Assembly (NCBI RefSeq): GCF_000686805.1 | Contig: NZ_KK366021.1 | Coordinates: forward strand, 1 to 36,842 | DNA length: 36,842 nt | Direction of reading: 5' to 3' | From: Bacillus sp. UNC41MFS5 | GTDB lineage: Bacteria > Bacillota > Bacilli > Bacillales_B > DSM-18226 | In this document: piece after piece, positions 15,167 through 23,374 of the stretch | How positions within the stretch are numbered: the stretch's first letter is position 1 | Layout: every line of letters starts with the position of its first letter | Translations under genes and position numbers: made by a program | Notes under the pieces: generated by a model | What the model was told of the DNA's origin: nothing | Databases searched by the model: none | Seen by the model: the letters and a program-made list of their open reading frames with translations, nothing else

Positions 15167-16837
15167 TTACTTCAATAAATATATTCTTGTTTCATAGGGT
15201 TTAAGAGTGAATTTTTTCCGTAACTTCTTATCCACACCGTCATAATTATGAAGGACAAGTTCAGAAGTAGAAAAAGATAAACTTCCCGGGATACGAAATC
15301 TGGTCAATTTTTCACTAAAATTGTTAATAACAATCGCTTTCAGATTTCCTAATCTGCGCGTGTACACAAACAACTTCGGATGATTCGCTGCTAATAAATC
15401 GTAGGTACCGTAAACAAACACTGGATTCTCTTTTCTTAAACGAATCAATTTTTTATAAAAAGATAGGATCGAGTTTGGATCATTTACTTGTGCCTCGACA
15501 TTAATCTCTGTGTAATTCGGATTGACCCCAAGCCAAGAATGCTGTGCTGCAGTAAATCCACCTTTATTGGTTGTATCCCATTGCATCGGTGTGCGAGCAT
15601 TATCCCGTCCCTTTTCCCAAATAACCTTCATAATTTCGTCATGGGAACGTCCTTTTGCCGTTTCAACATGATAGTAGTTGGTCATGCCAACATCGTTGTA
15701 ATCATCAATGGAAGGGAATTGGACATTCGTCATCCCAATTTCCTGGCCTTGGTAAATAAACGGGGTACCCTTCATTAGAAAATAAAGGGCTCCAAGCATT
15801 TTGGCACTCTCTTTCCAATATGCCTTGTCATTTCCCCAGCTAGAAACCCGTCGCGGCTGATCATGGTTTTCAATAAATAGGGCATTCCAGCCTCTGCCTT
15901 CCAAACCTGTCTGCCATTTGGTCAAAACCTTTTTCAACTTACGAACGTCAATCGAACCTTCTACATCCTTATCCCACAGATCTAAAAATTCGAATTGAAA
16001 TATCATATTAAAATAGCCGTTTTCCTCGCCTACCCATTGATCTGCTTCATTTAGTCCGACACCATTTGCTTCCCCAACGGTCATGATGTCATAGTTTTTT
16101 ATGGTTTTTTGCGAAAATTCTGTGAGGAACTCATCAATTCCATCCACATTCATCATTTTAGGAAAACAAGGCACGTAATCTAAGTTGTCAGGGTTGGGCA
16201 TGTCAGGGAATCCTGGTTCTTTTTTAATATGCGAGATGGCATCTACACGGAAGCCGTCGATCCCTTTTTCCAGCCACCAGTTCACCATATCGTATAAAGC
16301 ATCTCTTACCTCTGGGTTTTCCCAATTCAAATCAGGCTGACGTGCGGAGAAGATGTGCATGAAATACTGTTCTGTTTCTTTATCATATCTCCAAGCCGGC
16401 CCACTGAAAATCGACTCCCAATTGTTCGGTGCTTTTCCATCATTGCCATCACTCCAAATATACCAATCACGTTTAGGGTTGTCTTTTGAGGAACGCGACT
16501 CGATAAACCATGGATGTTCGTCGCTCGTATGATTGATGACCAAGTCAAGGATTAATTTCATCCCACGTTGATGAACGCCGTCAAGCAACTCGTCAAAATC
16601 GGCCATCGTCCCGAATTCATCCATAATATCTTGGTAATCGGAAATATCATAGCCATTGTCGTCATTCGGTGATTTGTACATGGGCGAAAGCCAAATAACA
16701 TCTATTCCTAACTCTTTTAGGTAGTCTAATTTAGCAGTAACGCCTTTTAAATCCCCTATTCCATCCCCATTGCTATCCATGAAACTTCGAGGGTAGACTT
16801 GATAGGCGACACTTTCTTTCCACCATTTTTTACTCAC
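15167..16837 (-). CDS. malL: Alpha-glucosidase / oligo-1,6-glucosidase, GH13 (MalL/YugT-like)
   Basis: A 556-residue cytosolic GH13 enzyme of the oligo-1,6-glucosidase subfamily. It opens with WWKESVAYQVYPRSF and has conserved region I DLVINHT (98-104), nucleophile Asp199 in GFRVDAIS, acid/base Glu256 in VGEANG and Asp326 in ENHDQPR. The residue after the nucleophile is Ala200; in this subfamily Val there goes with alpha-1,6 preference, while Ala or Thr goes with broader or alpha-1,4 use, so isomaltose may not be the main substrate. The start is GTG at 16837 with a TGAGGTG site. It is last in the Gfo/Idh-ThuA-Gfo/Idh-TIM-barrel order, 78 bases after the isomerase-like gene. A decayed second copy of its 3' end lies at 13707. 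Confidence 0.93.
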   Translation of the reverse strand: MSKKWWKESVAYQVYPRSFMDSNGDGIGDLKGVTAKLDYLKELGIDVIWLSPMYKSPNDDNGYDISDYQDIMDEFGTMADFDELLDGVHQRGMKLILDLVINHTSDEHPWFIESRSSKDNPKRDWYIWSDGNDGKAPNNWESIFSGPAWRYDKETEQYFMHIFSARQPDLNWENPEVRDALYDMVNWWLEKGIDGFRVDAISHIKKEPGFPDMPNPDNLDYVPCFPKMMNVDGIDEFLTEFSQKTIKNYDIMTVGEANGVGLNEADQWVGEENGYFNMIFQFEFLDLWDKDVEGSIDVRKLKKVLTKWQTGLEGRGWNALFIENHDQPRRVSSWGNDKAYWKESAKMLGALYFLMKGTPFIYQGQEIGMTNVQFPSIDDYNDVGMTNYYHVETAKGRSHDEIMKVIWEKGRDNARTPMQWDTTNKGGFTAAQHSWLGVNPNYTEINVEAQVNDPNSILSFYKKLIRLRKENPVFVYGTYDLLAANHPKLFVYTRRLGNLKAIVINNFSEKLTRFRIPGSLSFSTSELVLHNYDGVDKKLRKKFTLKPYETRIYLLK

Positions 16838-16876
16838 TTGGGCACCTCAGTTCTAAACCTTTTTCATTTAATCTTC

Positions 16877-16917
16877 CAAATGTACATTTGAACATCGATT
16901 GGTAGATTTTCGATGTT
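16877..16917 (-). other. Two adjacent palindromes between isomerase-like and alpha-glucosidase genes
   Basis: A perfect 14-base palindrome CAAATGTACATTTG (16877-16890) touches an eight-base-pair hairpin AACATCGA / TCGATGTT (16891-16898 and 16910-16917). There is no T-run, so this is not a classic terminator. It could be an RNA processing structure or an operator for the last gene. Confidence 0.5.
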
Positions 16918-17884
16918 ACACCCACCACATTTGGGAAACAGATTCCTCAATTAAAACTGATTTCAAATTGGTTACTGCCCGATTGAAACCTTCATTAATC
17001 GACATAATGGGATCCTCATGTTCAATGCTGACCACATAATCATATCCGTAGGTTCGGAGTGCACTCATCATATCAGACCATTCTTTGAGGCTATGTCCAC
17101 AGCCAACTGAACGGAACGACCATGCCCTCGTTTTCACTTCTCCATAAGGCTGCATATCCGTTAATCCATACATATTCACATTTTCCTGATCAATGTATGT
17201 GTCTTTGGCATGAAAATGATGAATCGCATTTTCCTTTGCCAAAATTTTAATCGCCGCCACCGGGTCAATTCCCTGCCACCATAAGTGGCTTGGGTCTAAA
17301 TTAGCACCAATGGCATCACAGGTTTCCTCACGAAGCTTTAAGAGTGTATATGGGGTGTGAACTAAAAAGCCTCCGTGGAGTTCAAGCCCTATTTTTACGT
17401 TGTGGTCCTTGGCAAATTGGCCAACTTCCTTCCAATAAGGAATCAGTTTTTCTTCCCATTGCCACTTTAACACATCGCCATATTCATTCGGCCAAGGGGT
17501 AACCGGCCAGTTTGGGTATTTAGCTCCTTCATGGTCGCCTGCTGTACCAGAAAAGCAGTTAACAACCGGTACTTCCAGCAATGAAGCAAGTTTAATCGTT
17601 TTGACGAGTGTTTCGTGTGAGTTTTTAGCAAATTCTTTTTCAGGAGAAATTGGATTTCCATGGCAACTGAAGGCACTGATCGTTAGTCCGCGCTCTTCTA
17701 CTTTTTGAATATACTCTTGGCGCGCCGCTTCACTTTCCAATAACGTGTCTAAATCACAATGGCTATTACCAGGATAGCATCCCGTTCCGATTTCAACTGC
17801 ATGCAGTCCAGCTTCTTTGACAGTATCAAGCATTTCCTCGAATGATTTTTCAGCAAATAATACGGTAAAAACTCCAAGTTTCAT
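16916..17884 (-). CDS. Sugar isomerase/epimerase-like TIM-barrel protein (AP endonuclease 2 fold)
   Basis: A 322-residue protein of the xylose-isomerase-like TIM barrel superfamily (IolE/IolI and relatives). The expected divalent-metal ligands are present: Glu168 (GLELHGG), Asp197 (NLDPSHL), His223 or His225 (IHHFHAKD) and Glu288 (VSIEHED). Relatives beside Gfo/Idh oxidoreductases isomerise keto-sugars or cleave 3-keto-glycosides by beta-elimination, which is the role I infer; the exact substrate is unknown. The ATG at 17884 follows GAGAGGGGAA; an upstream TTG in the same frame lacks a site and is rejected. A strong 13-base-pair hairpin separates it from the upstream Gfo/Idh gene. Confidence 0.87.
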   Translation of the reverse strand: MKLGVFTVLFAEKSFEEMLDTVKEAGLHAVEIGTGCYPGNSHCDLDTLLESEAARQEYIQKVEERGLTISAFSCHGNPISPEKEFAKNSHETLVKTIKLASLLEVPVVNCFSGTAGDHEGAKYPNWPVTPWPNEYGDVLKWQWEEKLIPYWKEVGQFAKDHNVKIGLELHGGFLVHTPYTLLKLREETCDAIGANLDPSHLWWQGIDPVAAIKILAKENAIHHFHAKDTYIDQENVNMYGLTDMQPYGEVKTRAWSFRSVGCGHSLKEWSDMMSALRTYGYDYVVSIEHEDPIMSINEGFNRAVTNLKSVLIEESVSQMWWV

Positions 17885-17947
17885 AATGAATTCCCCTCTC
17901 AATAATTGCTCTTCTTTATACAACAGACCCTTGTAGATATTAATAGA

Positions 17948-17978
17948 GAGATGGCGGCCCTGTACGGTCCACCACCTC
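17948..17978 (-). other. Intercistronic hairpin between Gfo/Idh and isomerase-like genes
   Basis: Thirteen-base-pair stem on the minus strand (GAGGTGGTGGACC with GGGCCGCCATCTC, including G-U pairs and one mismatch) and a five-base GTACA loop. It is GC-rich and lacks a T-run, so it is a likely RNA stability or processing element rather than a full terminator. Confidence 0.6.
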
Positions 17979-17995
17979 TAAAATTTAATGTAAAA

Positions 17996-19033
17996 TTATA
18001 GTAGCTCACTAACCTTAACAATTTGTTTCGTTTCATTTGATTGAAGTGCTGCCAAGATCACCTCTAATGATTTCTTACCTTCCTCACCAGGGACAGGCGT
18101 CTCTTGGTTCTGAATAACAGCATCCACAAAGTGATTGATCACATGCGTGGTCCGTTGTCCACCCGCATCATTTGACTGAATTTTTCCAAGCTGATAATTA
18201 ACCACTTCGCCGTTGGCATATTGAACTACGAGGGAATTGTTTGGATCATCTTCTAAACGAAGAATGGCTTTTTCACCATAAATGATCGTCGAGTTATCTT
18301 CTTTACTGACATAAGCCCAGCTTGCGGCAAGTGTTCCGATAATCCCGCTTTCTGTTTTCAATACACAAACAGCATTATCATCCACATCAGCGAAATCTTT
18401 GGCACTTGTTTCAACAAAGGAGCCAACCTCAGCAATTTCTTCACCTAGTACATACCTTAATAAGTCGGTCTTATGGACTCCTAAATCCCCCATTGCCCCA
18501 ACAAATGCTTTATCCTTTTCAAAAAACCAGCTGTCTTTCCCATCTACACTCCAGCCTTCGGGACCACCGTGTCCAAATGCTGTACGGAAGCTATAAATTC
18601 TGCCGATTTCCCCGCTAGCGATCAACTGACGTGCTCTTTGATGTGAAGGTACAAAGCGCTGATTATGCGCAATCATTAACTTTTTTCCACTTTCTTTGGC
18701 TGCAGCAATCATGGCTTCTGCTTCCTGTTTTGAAGTGGCCATTGGTTTTTCACAAAGAACATGCATCCCTGCATTTAAAGCAGCTATCGAGATTGGGGCA
18801 TGAAGGTAGTTAGGTGTACACACGCTAACGGCATCGACCGTTCCGCTGCTTAATAATTCTTCATAGTTTGTGTAGACAGCGACATCATATTGCTCTGCTA
18901 CTTCTTTTACCCGGTCTTCATTGATATCACAAACTGCAACTAGCTCCACATTTTGATTGGCTAAATATTCAGGTATATGGCGATGCTGGGCAATACTGCC
19001 GCAACCGATTACTCCAACTCTTAACTTTTTCAT
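17996..19033 (-). CDS. Gfo/Idh/MocA-family oxidoreductase (ThuB-like)
   Basis: A 345-residue NAD(P)-dependent sugar dehydrogenase. The Rossmann fold starts at VGVIGCGSIAQHRHIP; the family CEKPMA motif gives the catalytic lysine, and GAMGDLGVHKTDLLRY gives the Asp-x3-His segment of the C-terminal sheet domain. The ATG at 19033 overlaps the ThuA stop by one base (TAATG), so the two are co-translated; the longer frame upstream is the ThuA coding region read in another phase. Pairing with ThuA recalls rhizobial ThuA/ThuB, which act in trehalose, sucrose or maltitol catabolism through 3-keto-sugars. The substrate here is inferred, not shown. Confidence 0.9.
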   Translation of the reverse strand: MKKLRVGVIGCGSIAQHRHIPEYLANQNVELVAVCDINEDRVKEVAEQYDVAVYTNYEELLSSGTVDAVSVCTPNYLHAPISIAALNAGMHVLCEKPMATSKQEAEAMIAAAKESGKKLMIAHNQRFVPSHQRARQLIASGEIGRIYSFRTAFGHGGPEGWSVDGKDSWFFEKDKAFVGAMGDLGVHKTDLLRYVLGEEIAEVGSFVETSAKDFADVDDNAVCVLKTESGIIGTLAASWAYVSKEDNSTIIYGEKAILRLEDDPNNSLVVQYANGEVVNYQLGKIQSNDAGGQRTTHVINHFVDAVIQNQETPVPGEEGKKSLEVILAALQSNETKQIVKVSELL

Positions 19034-19761
19034 TAGTTTTGTCCCCCTTTGATTTGTTCTAGTGGTTTCGCATTTCCATAGACCGGACGTTCCCGTTTGA
19101 CAGGTGCTGCCCATTTAACTGCATTGATGATTACACGCTGAATCTGTTCATTATGATAAGTCGGATAAGTTTCATGTCCCGGTCTAAAATAAAATACCTT
19201 TCCATTTCCACGTTTGTAGGTGATTCCGCTGCGGAATACTTCCCCGCCTTCAAACCAGCTTGTAAAAATAAGCTCATCTGGCTGGGGAATATCAAAATGT
19301 TCCCCGTACATTTCTTCTTTTTCTAATTCGATATATTCAGAGATTCCTTCTGTTATTGGATGGCTTGGGCTCACAACCCAAAGGCGTTCTTTTTCATCCG
19401 CTTCCCGCCACTTTAGATCACAGCTGGTACCCATTAAGGTTTTAAAGATTTTTGAAAAATGTCCGGAGTGAAGGACGATTAATCCCATTCCATCAAGAAC
19501 ACGCTGTTGAACTTTTTGAACAATCTCATCCTTTACTTCTCCATGGGCTAAATGTCCCCACCAAACTAGGACATCGGTGGCTGCTAATACCTCATCTGTT
19601 AAGCCATGCTCCGGTTCGTCAAGAGTAGCCGTTCCTGTTTCGATGCCTGCAGATTGAAGGAATTGGGCGATAGTACCATGGATACCTGTAGGATAAATAT
19701 CCCTGACCACTGGATTTTTTTGTTCATGACGATTTTCATTCCATACCGTTACTTTCAACAT
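19033..19761 (-). CDS. ThuA-like protein (trehalose-utilisation family, glutamine-amidotransferase fold)
   Basis: A 242-residue protein of the ThuA domain family. It begins [13 protein letters not shown], contains [13 protein letters not shown] (about 83-95), [20 protein letters not shown] (about 133-152), SHPITEGI and a closing [15 protein letters not shown], all ThuA signatures. ThuA proteins have a class I glutamine-amidotransferase-like fold without the classic catalytic cysteine triad; they are genetically needed for use of trehalose or related disaccharides and are thought to act with the partner dehydrogenase on 3-keto-disaccharides. The ATG has an AAGGAG site. The 160-base gap upstream is the longest in this cluster and carries a cre-like site. 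Confidence 0.9.
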   Translation of the reverse strand: MLKVTVWNENRHEQKNPVVRDIYPTGIHGTIAQFLQSAGIETGTATLDEPEHGLTDEVLAATDVLVWWGHLAHGEVKDEIVQKVQQRVLDGMGLIVLHSGHFSKIFKTLMGTSCDLKWREADEKERLWVVSPSHPITEGISEYIELEKEEMYGEHFDIPQPDELIFTSWFEGGEVFRSGITYKRGNGKVFYFRPGHETYPTYHNEQIQRVIINAVKWAAPVKRERPVYGNAKPLEQIKGGQN

Positions 19762-19820
19762 TGTGAACGACTCCTTTGATTGGTTACTTTATAGTTAATT
19801 TTAGAGATAGATAGAATTAA

Positions 19821-19834
19821 TGAAACGGCTTACA
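19821..19834. promoter_or_regulatory. Degenerate cre-like site upstream of the ThuA gene
   Basis: TGAAACGGCTTACA fits TGWAAnCGnTnWCA at 13 of 14 positions, but the one mismatch falls in the central CG that CcpA needs, so function is doubtful. It lies in the 160-base gap between the first Gfo/Idh gene and ThuA. Nothing else with clear function is visible in that gap. Confidence 0.35.
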
Positions 19835-19921
19835 TTGACAGATAGGGTGGAAAATATTGAACTCCATCTAGGGTCGGCGTTTTTCCCCCCTTAGTGGTAA
19901 ATGAAACCATACCATAAGTCT

Positions 19922-21001
19922 CTACATAAGATCAGCTTTGTAAAAATCAAAATCCTTTATGACTTCATTGGTTTCTGCTGCTTTGAATATGATTTCAATT
20001 AATTTCGAGACACGCAGCACTTCTGTATTTTTAACAATAGGTTCCGCTTTTCCTTCAATGACGGAAATAACATTATCGTAAAAGCTTTCCATCGTTGATT
20101 CCACTTCTGGTAAATCGGAGGTACTGACAGCCGATTCTGACGGCGGAGCCATAGTTTTCGTTAAGCCTTGCCCTGCCTGAATTGGTTTCGGGGCCTCAAT
20201 AGCTATACCGAAGTTTTGGGTCACTATCTTCCCTTCTATGCTCCAATCCTCTATTACTGATGTTCCGGCAGTCCCTTTAACATACCATCTTGGCAATTGG
20301 ATAAAATTAGTTGTCCCGACTTCAATTAAAGCTGTAGTGCCATTTTCAAAGGTGATGATTGTTTGAAAGCCATCATCCACTTCATCCCCTAGAACAAAAC
20401 TTAAATTGGCGTACACACTTGCAATCTTACTATCTACCATAAAGAGCAGCTGATCCAGTAAATGAACACCCCAGTCTAACAGCATTCCCCCGCCGGGTGC
20501 TTTCAGATGGCGCCAATCTCCCGGAATTCCATTTGCTCCTTGGACACGTGATTCTACATGAAAGATGTCACCGATGATATTTTCATCATAGATTTTTTTG
20601 ATCGTTAAGAAATCTTTATCCCACCGGCGATTTTGATGGACCACAAATTTGCTCTTAGTCGCTTCGGCAACTTCGATAATTTCTTCTAAATCTTTACTAT
20701 AAATCGTGACTGGCTTTTCACAAATGACATGTTTGTTTGCATTTAAAGCTGCAATAGCTAATTCTTTATGGACATCGTTTGGCGTTGCAATCAGAACGAG
20801 GTTCACTTCCTTATCAGCTAAAACTGCAGCGTAACTTTCGTACGCTTTATACCCATCCGCCACGGATGCAGCACTTCTTTCCTCCAAAATATCAAAAGTT
20901 CCAAACACGTTTATCGCTTGATTTTCTTTGAGTAATTTCGCGTGATAGCTGCCCATACCGCCATAGCCAACAATAACTAAATTATAGGTTTTATTTGTCA
21001 T
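19922..21001 (-). CDS. Gfo/Idh/MocA-family oxidoreductase, first gene of the ThuA cluster
   Basis: A 359-residue NAD(P)-dependent dehydrogenase. The nucleotide-binding start is NLVIVGYGGMGSYHA; the CEKPVTI motif carries the catalytic lysine, and GGGMLLDWGVHLLDQLL the family Asp/His pair. It is only distantly similar to the second Gfo/Idh protein of the same cluster and to the third one at 28009, so the three are not recent duplicates. The ATG at 21001 has an AGAAGGAG site. It opens the minus-strand cluster and is divergent from an AraC regulator. In comparable clusters one enzyme oxidises the glycoside at C3 and another reduces the freed 3-keto-sugar; which does what here is unknown. Confidence 0.9.
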   Translation of the reverse strand: MTNKTYNLVIVGYGGMGSYHAKLLKENQAINVFGTFDILEERSAASVADGYKAYESYAAVLADKEVNLVLIATPNDVHKELAIAALNANKHVICEKPVTIYSKDLEEIIEVAEATKSKFVVHQNRRWDKDFLTIKKIYDENIIGDIFHVESRVQGANGIPGDWRHLKAPGGGMLLDWGVHLLDQLLFMVDSKIASVYANLSFVLGDEVDDGFQTIITFENGTTALIEVGTTNFIQLPRWYVKGTAGTSVIEDWSIEGKIVTQNFGIAIEAPKPIQAGQGLTKTMAPPSESAVSTSDLPEVESTMESFYDNVISVIEGKAEPIVKNTEVLRVSKLIEIIFKAAETNEVIKDFDFYKADLM

Positions 21002-21080
21002 TTTCTTTCTCCTTCTAGAATAGATTACTCATTACTTATTTGATTCCATCTTAAACTTTGTCTCTACAAATAAACATAGA

Positions 21081-21089
21081 TGATATAAT
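21081..21089 (+). promoter_or_regulatory. Extended -10 promoter of the AraC regulator gene
   Basis: TGATATAAT (TGn plus a perfect TATAAT at 21084-21089) lies 47 bases before the start codon. The best -35 (TTGTCT at 21058) is 20 bases away, so the extended -10 would carry the promoter. The divergent promoter of the oxidoreductase operon must lie in the same 134-base gap, but no convincing -35/-10 pair was found, as is common for activator-dependent promoters. Confidence 0.5.
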
Positions 21090-21135
21090 TGAAACATCGA
21101 CTATTTTGCTATTTTATTTTTCTGAAGGTGGGCAT

Positions 21136-21912
21136 ATGATGACAAATATTTTATTCTGCGGCTATTCCTTTCACACAAATGGATATCATGCCCAACATAA
21201 ATCCGGGTACCCTTCGTATCTTTTTCGCCTGCAATCAGAAGGTGTCTGTGAAGTAGTGGTGAAGGGAAGAAAAATGGAACTCGAGAAAGGAGACCTTCTC
21301 CTCATTAAACCAGGGGATCACTATGAACTGCTGGTTAAAGCGGGACAAAACAGCGGGGACTATCACATAGTCTGTGAAGGAGCTTGGGTGGACGAGTGGT
21401 GGAGCCGTTCCGCTAAGCCGCCTGTCTCCCGAATCGATCTTGATGAAAAACTGCTCTCCTTATGGCGTCAAATCATAAACGAAAAACGCCGTCCATCCTC
21501 AAGCCAAAACGAAGAACTCACCGGTTATTTGCTGCGAGCACTCTGTTTATACCTGGAACGAGGTGTCAACGAAACGGTTCCTACCTTCAATCACCCGTAT
21601 ACCGTCACACGGATGATGAGGTACATTGAAGAGCATGCCCTAACAGCATTTAAAGTGGAGGATGTGGCACGCCATGCTGGTCTTAGCGTTTCGCGTTCCG
21701 TTCATCTTTTTAAAAGCAGTGTCGGGAAAACGATGATCGAATATGCCTTAGAAATCCGTTTATCCGCTGCAGTCGAGCGAATGAAATACACATCCATGAC
21801 ACTTGAACAAATTGCCGAAGATTGCGGCTTCGGCAGCTATCCTTATTTTCACAGGGTATTTCATAAGAAATATGGCATGGCCCCTGGGGCGTATAGGCGT
21901 CTGGAATACTAG
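21136..21912 (+). CDS. AraC-family transcriptional regulator with cupin-like sensor
   Basis: About 258 residues. The N-terminal half is a cupin-type sugar-sensing domain (KGRKMELEKGDLLLIKPGDHYELL near 50-73). The C-terminal 100 residues hold two helix-turn-helix units: VEDVARHAGLSVSRSVHLFK and LEQIAEDCGFGSYPYFHRVF with the closing KYGMAPGAYRR, the classic AraC/XylS signature. It starts at ATG 21136 or the adjacent ATG 21139, both behind GAAGGTGG; an upstream TTG at 21058 coincides with the promoter and is rejected. It is divergent from the oxidoreductase-ThuA cluster and likely activates it in response to the glycoside. It ends at a hairpin shared with malR. Confidence 0.9.
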   Translation: MMTNILFCGYSFHTNGYHAQHKSGYPSYLFRLQSEGVCEVVVKGRKMELEKGDLLLIKPGDHYELLVKAGQNSGDYHIVCEGAWVDEWWSRSAKPPVSRIDLDEKLLSLWRQIINEKRRPSSSQNEELTGYLLRALCLYLERGVNETVPTFNHPYTVTRMMRYIEEHALTAFKVEDVARHAGLSVSRSVHLFKSSVGKTMIEYALEIRLSAAVERMKYTSMTLEQIAEDCGFGSYPYFHRVFHKKYGMAPGAYRRLEY

Positions 21913-21950
21913 AATTCAAGAACAGTAAATAGTAATTGAATCAGTTATAA

Positions 21951-22008
21951 AAAGCAGACGGTATAGCGGGAATCTTTTATAGATTCTCGTTACCATCTGC
22001 ATTTTGTT
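21951..22008. terminator. Bidirectional terminator between the AraC gene and malR, overlapping the malR stop
   Basis: A long imperfect hairpin (GCAGAC... at 21954 with ...ATCTGC ending at 22000; inner arms GGGAATCT / AGATTCTC). AAAAA on the left gives the T-run for minus-strand malR, and ATTTTG on the right the weaker run for the AraC gene. The malR stop codon (21979-21977) lies in its loop, so the last malR codons form one arm. Confidence 0.75.
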
Positions 22009-23044
22009 CATCTATTGTTATAGGAATTTGGTGACTGCATGATTGACGTTCAACTAATTTATGTGGAATGATAATGCGCTTGGTCGGTTCTGTTCTATTT
22101 TCGATTTTTTGAATTAAACTCCTGGATGCTTGATATCCTAGTTCAAAAATATTAATATCAATGGAAGTTAAGGGTGGTTTTGACATTTCTGATAAAAGGA
22201 CATTATTAAAGCTAACGACAGAGATTTCTTCCGGAACCCTGATTCCCAGCTCATCTAATGTGCTCAGTACACCTAGTGCCATTAAGTCGTCAACCACTGC
22301 AAGCGAAGTGGGGCGTTGTTCAAGCGCCATTAATTCACTCACCGCTTCTTGACCGCCTTCCCGAAGGAATTCTTCATGAAGGATATATTCATTTTTTATG
22401 GGAATGTTTGCCTTTTTTAAAGCCTGCTTATACCCATTCAAACGGTCAACTGTAACCATTAGCTCCAGACTTCCGCCAATAAAAGCGATTTTCCGATGTC
22501 CATGGTCAATTAAGTAATCAGTAGCCTCTCTCATTGCACGAACATTATCATTATCAACATGTGTAATTTCTTCTGCATCTTTAGAAGGTTTTCCAATAAC
22601 AACAAAAGGAAAATCCCTTTCTCTTAAATACGAAATGGCTTTATCCTCCACCTTGGAATTAAGAAGAATCATCCCATCTACTCGTTTTCCCTGAACCATG
22701 TGGATGACTGCTTCAAATATTTCCTCGTCTGATTTTCCAGTCGTCATATGCATGGCATATTTTTTATTATGGGCACTTTCACTGATTCCCTGTAACACCA
22801 TTGAAAAAAAAGGATTCTGAAACACCACATCACCAGAGCTTGGCATTACAAGCCCGATTGTTTGGGTAGATTGAATGGCAAGGCTTCTGGCATTTTGGTT
22901 AGGATGATACCCTAGCTGCTCCATTGCTTTTTTAACTTTTCGTTTCGTCGCTTCACTGATTCGCGAATTATTGGCAATTACTCTTGAAACAGTTGATGGG
23001 GCGACATCTGCAAGCTTTGCCACATCCTTAATGGTAACAGCCAT
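21977..23044 (-). CDS. malR: LacI-family maltose/starch repressor (MalR type)
   Basis: A 355-residue LacI/GalR protein. DNA-binding helices: TIKDVAKLADVAPSTVSRVI with hinge GYHPNQNARSLA. The sensor domain shows the MalR-typical NPFFSMVLQGISESA, MVQGKRVDGMILLNSK, VVIGKPSKDAEEITHVDNDN and PPLTSIDINIFELG segments. The ATG at 23044 follows GAGAGGGGAG; the frame runs open further upstream, but without a start that has a site. It is divergent from the amylopullulanase-like gene, whose promoter region carries a palindrome built on GCAAACGTTTGC, the motif known for Gram-positive MalR repressors. A related sequence upstream of malR itself suggests autoregulation. Confidence 0.9.
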   Translation of the reverse strand: MAVTIKDVAKLADVAPSTVSRVIANNSRISEATKRKVKKAMEQLGYHPNQNARSLAIQSTQTIGLVMPSSGDVVFQNPFFSMVLQGISESAHNKKYAMHMTTGKSDEEIFEAVIHMVQGKRVDGMILLNSKVEDKAISYLRERDFPFVVIGKPSKDAEEITHVDNDNVRAMREATDYLIDHGHRKIAFIGGSLELMVTVDRLNGYKQALKKANIPIKNEYILHEEFLREGGQEAVSELMALEQRPTSLAVVDDLMALGVLSTLDELGIRVPEEISVVSFNNVLLSEMSKPPLTSIDINIFELGYQASRSLIQKIENRTEPTKRIIIPHKLVERQSCSHQIPITIDEQNADGNENL

Positions 23045-23130
23045 TTTCTTCTCCCCTCTCATTCGAAGTTCATTGATTCTTACTACTAATTTTAAAATAA
23101 TAGAAACGATTATTTTTGCATACTCCAACA

Positions 23131-23152
23131 TTTACGAAAACGGTTGCACAAT
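23131..23152. promoter_or_regulatory. Second MalR-type operator, upstream of malR
   Basis: The 22 bases agree at 18 positions with the operator at 23306-23327, with an identical right end TTGCACAAT. It lies about 90 bases before the malR start, as expected for autoregulation. Confidence 0.55.
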
Positions 23153-23263
23153 CCACTCTTTATTATAAAGGCTTTATAATCAGTTATACAGCTAAAAAAT
23201 AAAAGACCTCTCGATTTCAATGACGATATATCAGAAAATTTAGATTTTATTTCCGATTTTCTA

Positions 23264-23291
23264 TTGAATTGCGCTGAGAAATAGATATAAT
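23264..23291 (+). promoter_or_regulatory. Sigma-A promoter of the amylopullulanase-like gene
   Basis: TTGAAT (23264-23269), a 16-base spacer and a perfect TATAAT (23286-23291). Predicted start near 23298, which leaves an mRNA leader of about 124 bases. The cre and MalR-type sites lie directly downstream of +1. Confidence 0.7.
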
Positions 23292-23297
23292 TAATTT

Positions 23298-23311
23298 TGA
23301 AAACGATTGCG
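23298..23311 (+). promoter_or_regulatory. cre site (CcpA) at the start of the amylopullulanase transcript
   Basis: TGAAAACGATTGCG agrees with TGWAAnCGnTnWCA at 12 of 14 positions, including the central CG. It overlaps the left arm of the MalR-type operator, so the two proteins would compete or act in turn. Confidence 0.6.
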
Positions 23312-23327
23312 CAAACGTTTGCACAAT
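23306..23327. promoter_or_regulatory. MalR-type operator of the amylopullulanase-like gene
   Basis: A 22-base inverted repeat with core GCAAACGTTTGC (23311-23322) and flanks ATTG and CAAT; only the base pair just outside the core breaks the symmetry. It begins about eight bases after the predicted transcription start. Confidence 0.75.
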
Positions 23328-23374
23328 ATGACAGCCTCCTAAGCATCTTACATACGATTTTTTGTGCAATTTCA

